DNA from: Actinosynnema sp. ALI-1.44
GTDB taxonomy: Bacteria > Actinomycetota > Actinomycetes > Mycobacteriales > Pseudonocardiaceae
Reading direction: 5' to 3'
NCBI RefSeq assembly: GCF_001984155.1
Contig: NZ_MTQO01000046.1
Coordinates: 372,001 to 436,000, forward strand
Length of the DNA: 64,000 nucleotides
Shown: piece by piece, positions 63,950-64,000 of the stretch
Position numbering within the stretch: position 1 is the stretch's first letter
Layout: the number at the start of each line of letters is the position of its first letter
Translations under genes and position numbers: made by a program
The notes under the pieces: generated by a model
Databases searched by the model: none
What the model was told of the DNA's origin: nothing
Seen by the model: only the letters and a program-made list of their open reading frames with translations

Positions 63950-64000
63950 GCGTATGTCTCCTCATCTGTGACGCAGGTCGGGTCAACGGTCCGAATCGGG

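Overview
The window is high-GC actinobacterial DNA. Codon third positions are almost all G or C, GTG starts are frequent, and there are F420-type oxidoreductases, a CGNR regulator, a SecDF-head lipoprotein, 2-methylisoborneol genes and YbaB/type VII (ESX)-style genes. The flavour is a soil Pseudonocardiales-type chromosome arm (Kibdelosporangium, Lentzea, Amycolatopsis or relatives). That placement is inference from gene content; no rRNA or tRNA gene was seen.

Layout. 1-4433: the end of a GlnX-like membrane gene, a tiny membrane ORF, a decayed NB-ARC/TPR gene, then an envelope redox block (CopD-CtaG copper/oxidase assembly protein facing a VKOR-DsbA disulfide pair). 4572-10450: an aldo/keto reductase behind a MerR-type promoter, a secreted aegerolysin-like protein with a sphingomyelinase C, a PucR regulator, and an intact IS5-family element with a TTA duplication. 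10634-19897: a cupin, a four-gene YbaB/WXG/PH-like cassette, a secreted M36 metalloprotease and a multi-spanning patatin. 20027-25330: a perfect 20-bp inverted repeat controlling a membrane protein/XRE/dehydrogenase operon, a secreted carboxylesterase, and an HxlR/oxidoreductase module whose luciferase-like gene is a pseudogene. 25545-33343: a complete four-gene Wadjet (Jet) anti-plasmid SMC system in the order D-A-B-C.

33332-41524: a sugar module made of a GH2 enzyme with a C-terminal LamG domain, a four-gene ABC importer in the same order as E. coli ytfQ-ytfR-ytfT-yjfF, and a divergent LacI regulator over a clear operator. 41676-46440: a lipoprotein, MFS-msrA, TetR and an oxidoreductase/isomerase pair that shares a terminator with tetR. 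46553-51580: a second PucR, an ATPase-LuxR activator, a PET-hydrolase/cutinase-type polyesterase and a CHAT-associated-type small protein. 51737-53711: the 2-methylisoborneol operon (GPP methyltransferase and terpene cyclase). 53911-56964: a SRPBCC/HxlR/F420-oxidoreductase operon and an alpha/beta hydrolase. 57118-63949: a GlsB-like protein, a SecDF-head lipoprotein divergent from tatA, a GNAT gene broken by an in-frame TGA, a CGNR regulator divergent from a P450, a truncated kinase-like remnant, an APH-type kinase and an amidohydrolase.

Most genes look like ordinary accessory and secondary metabolism. The best candidates for novelty are the YbaB/WXG/PH-like cassette, the aegerolysin-sphingomyelinase pair, the patatin with an internal membrane domain, and the SecDF-head lipoprotein beside tatA. 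No CRISPR array was seen.
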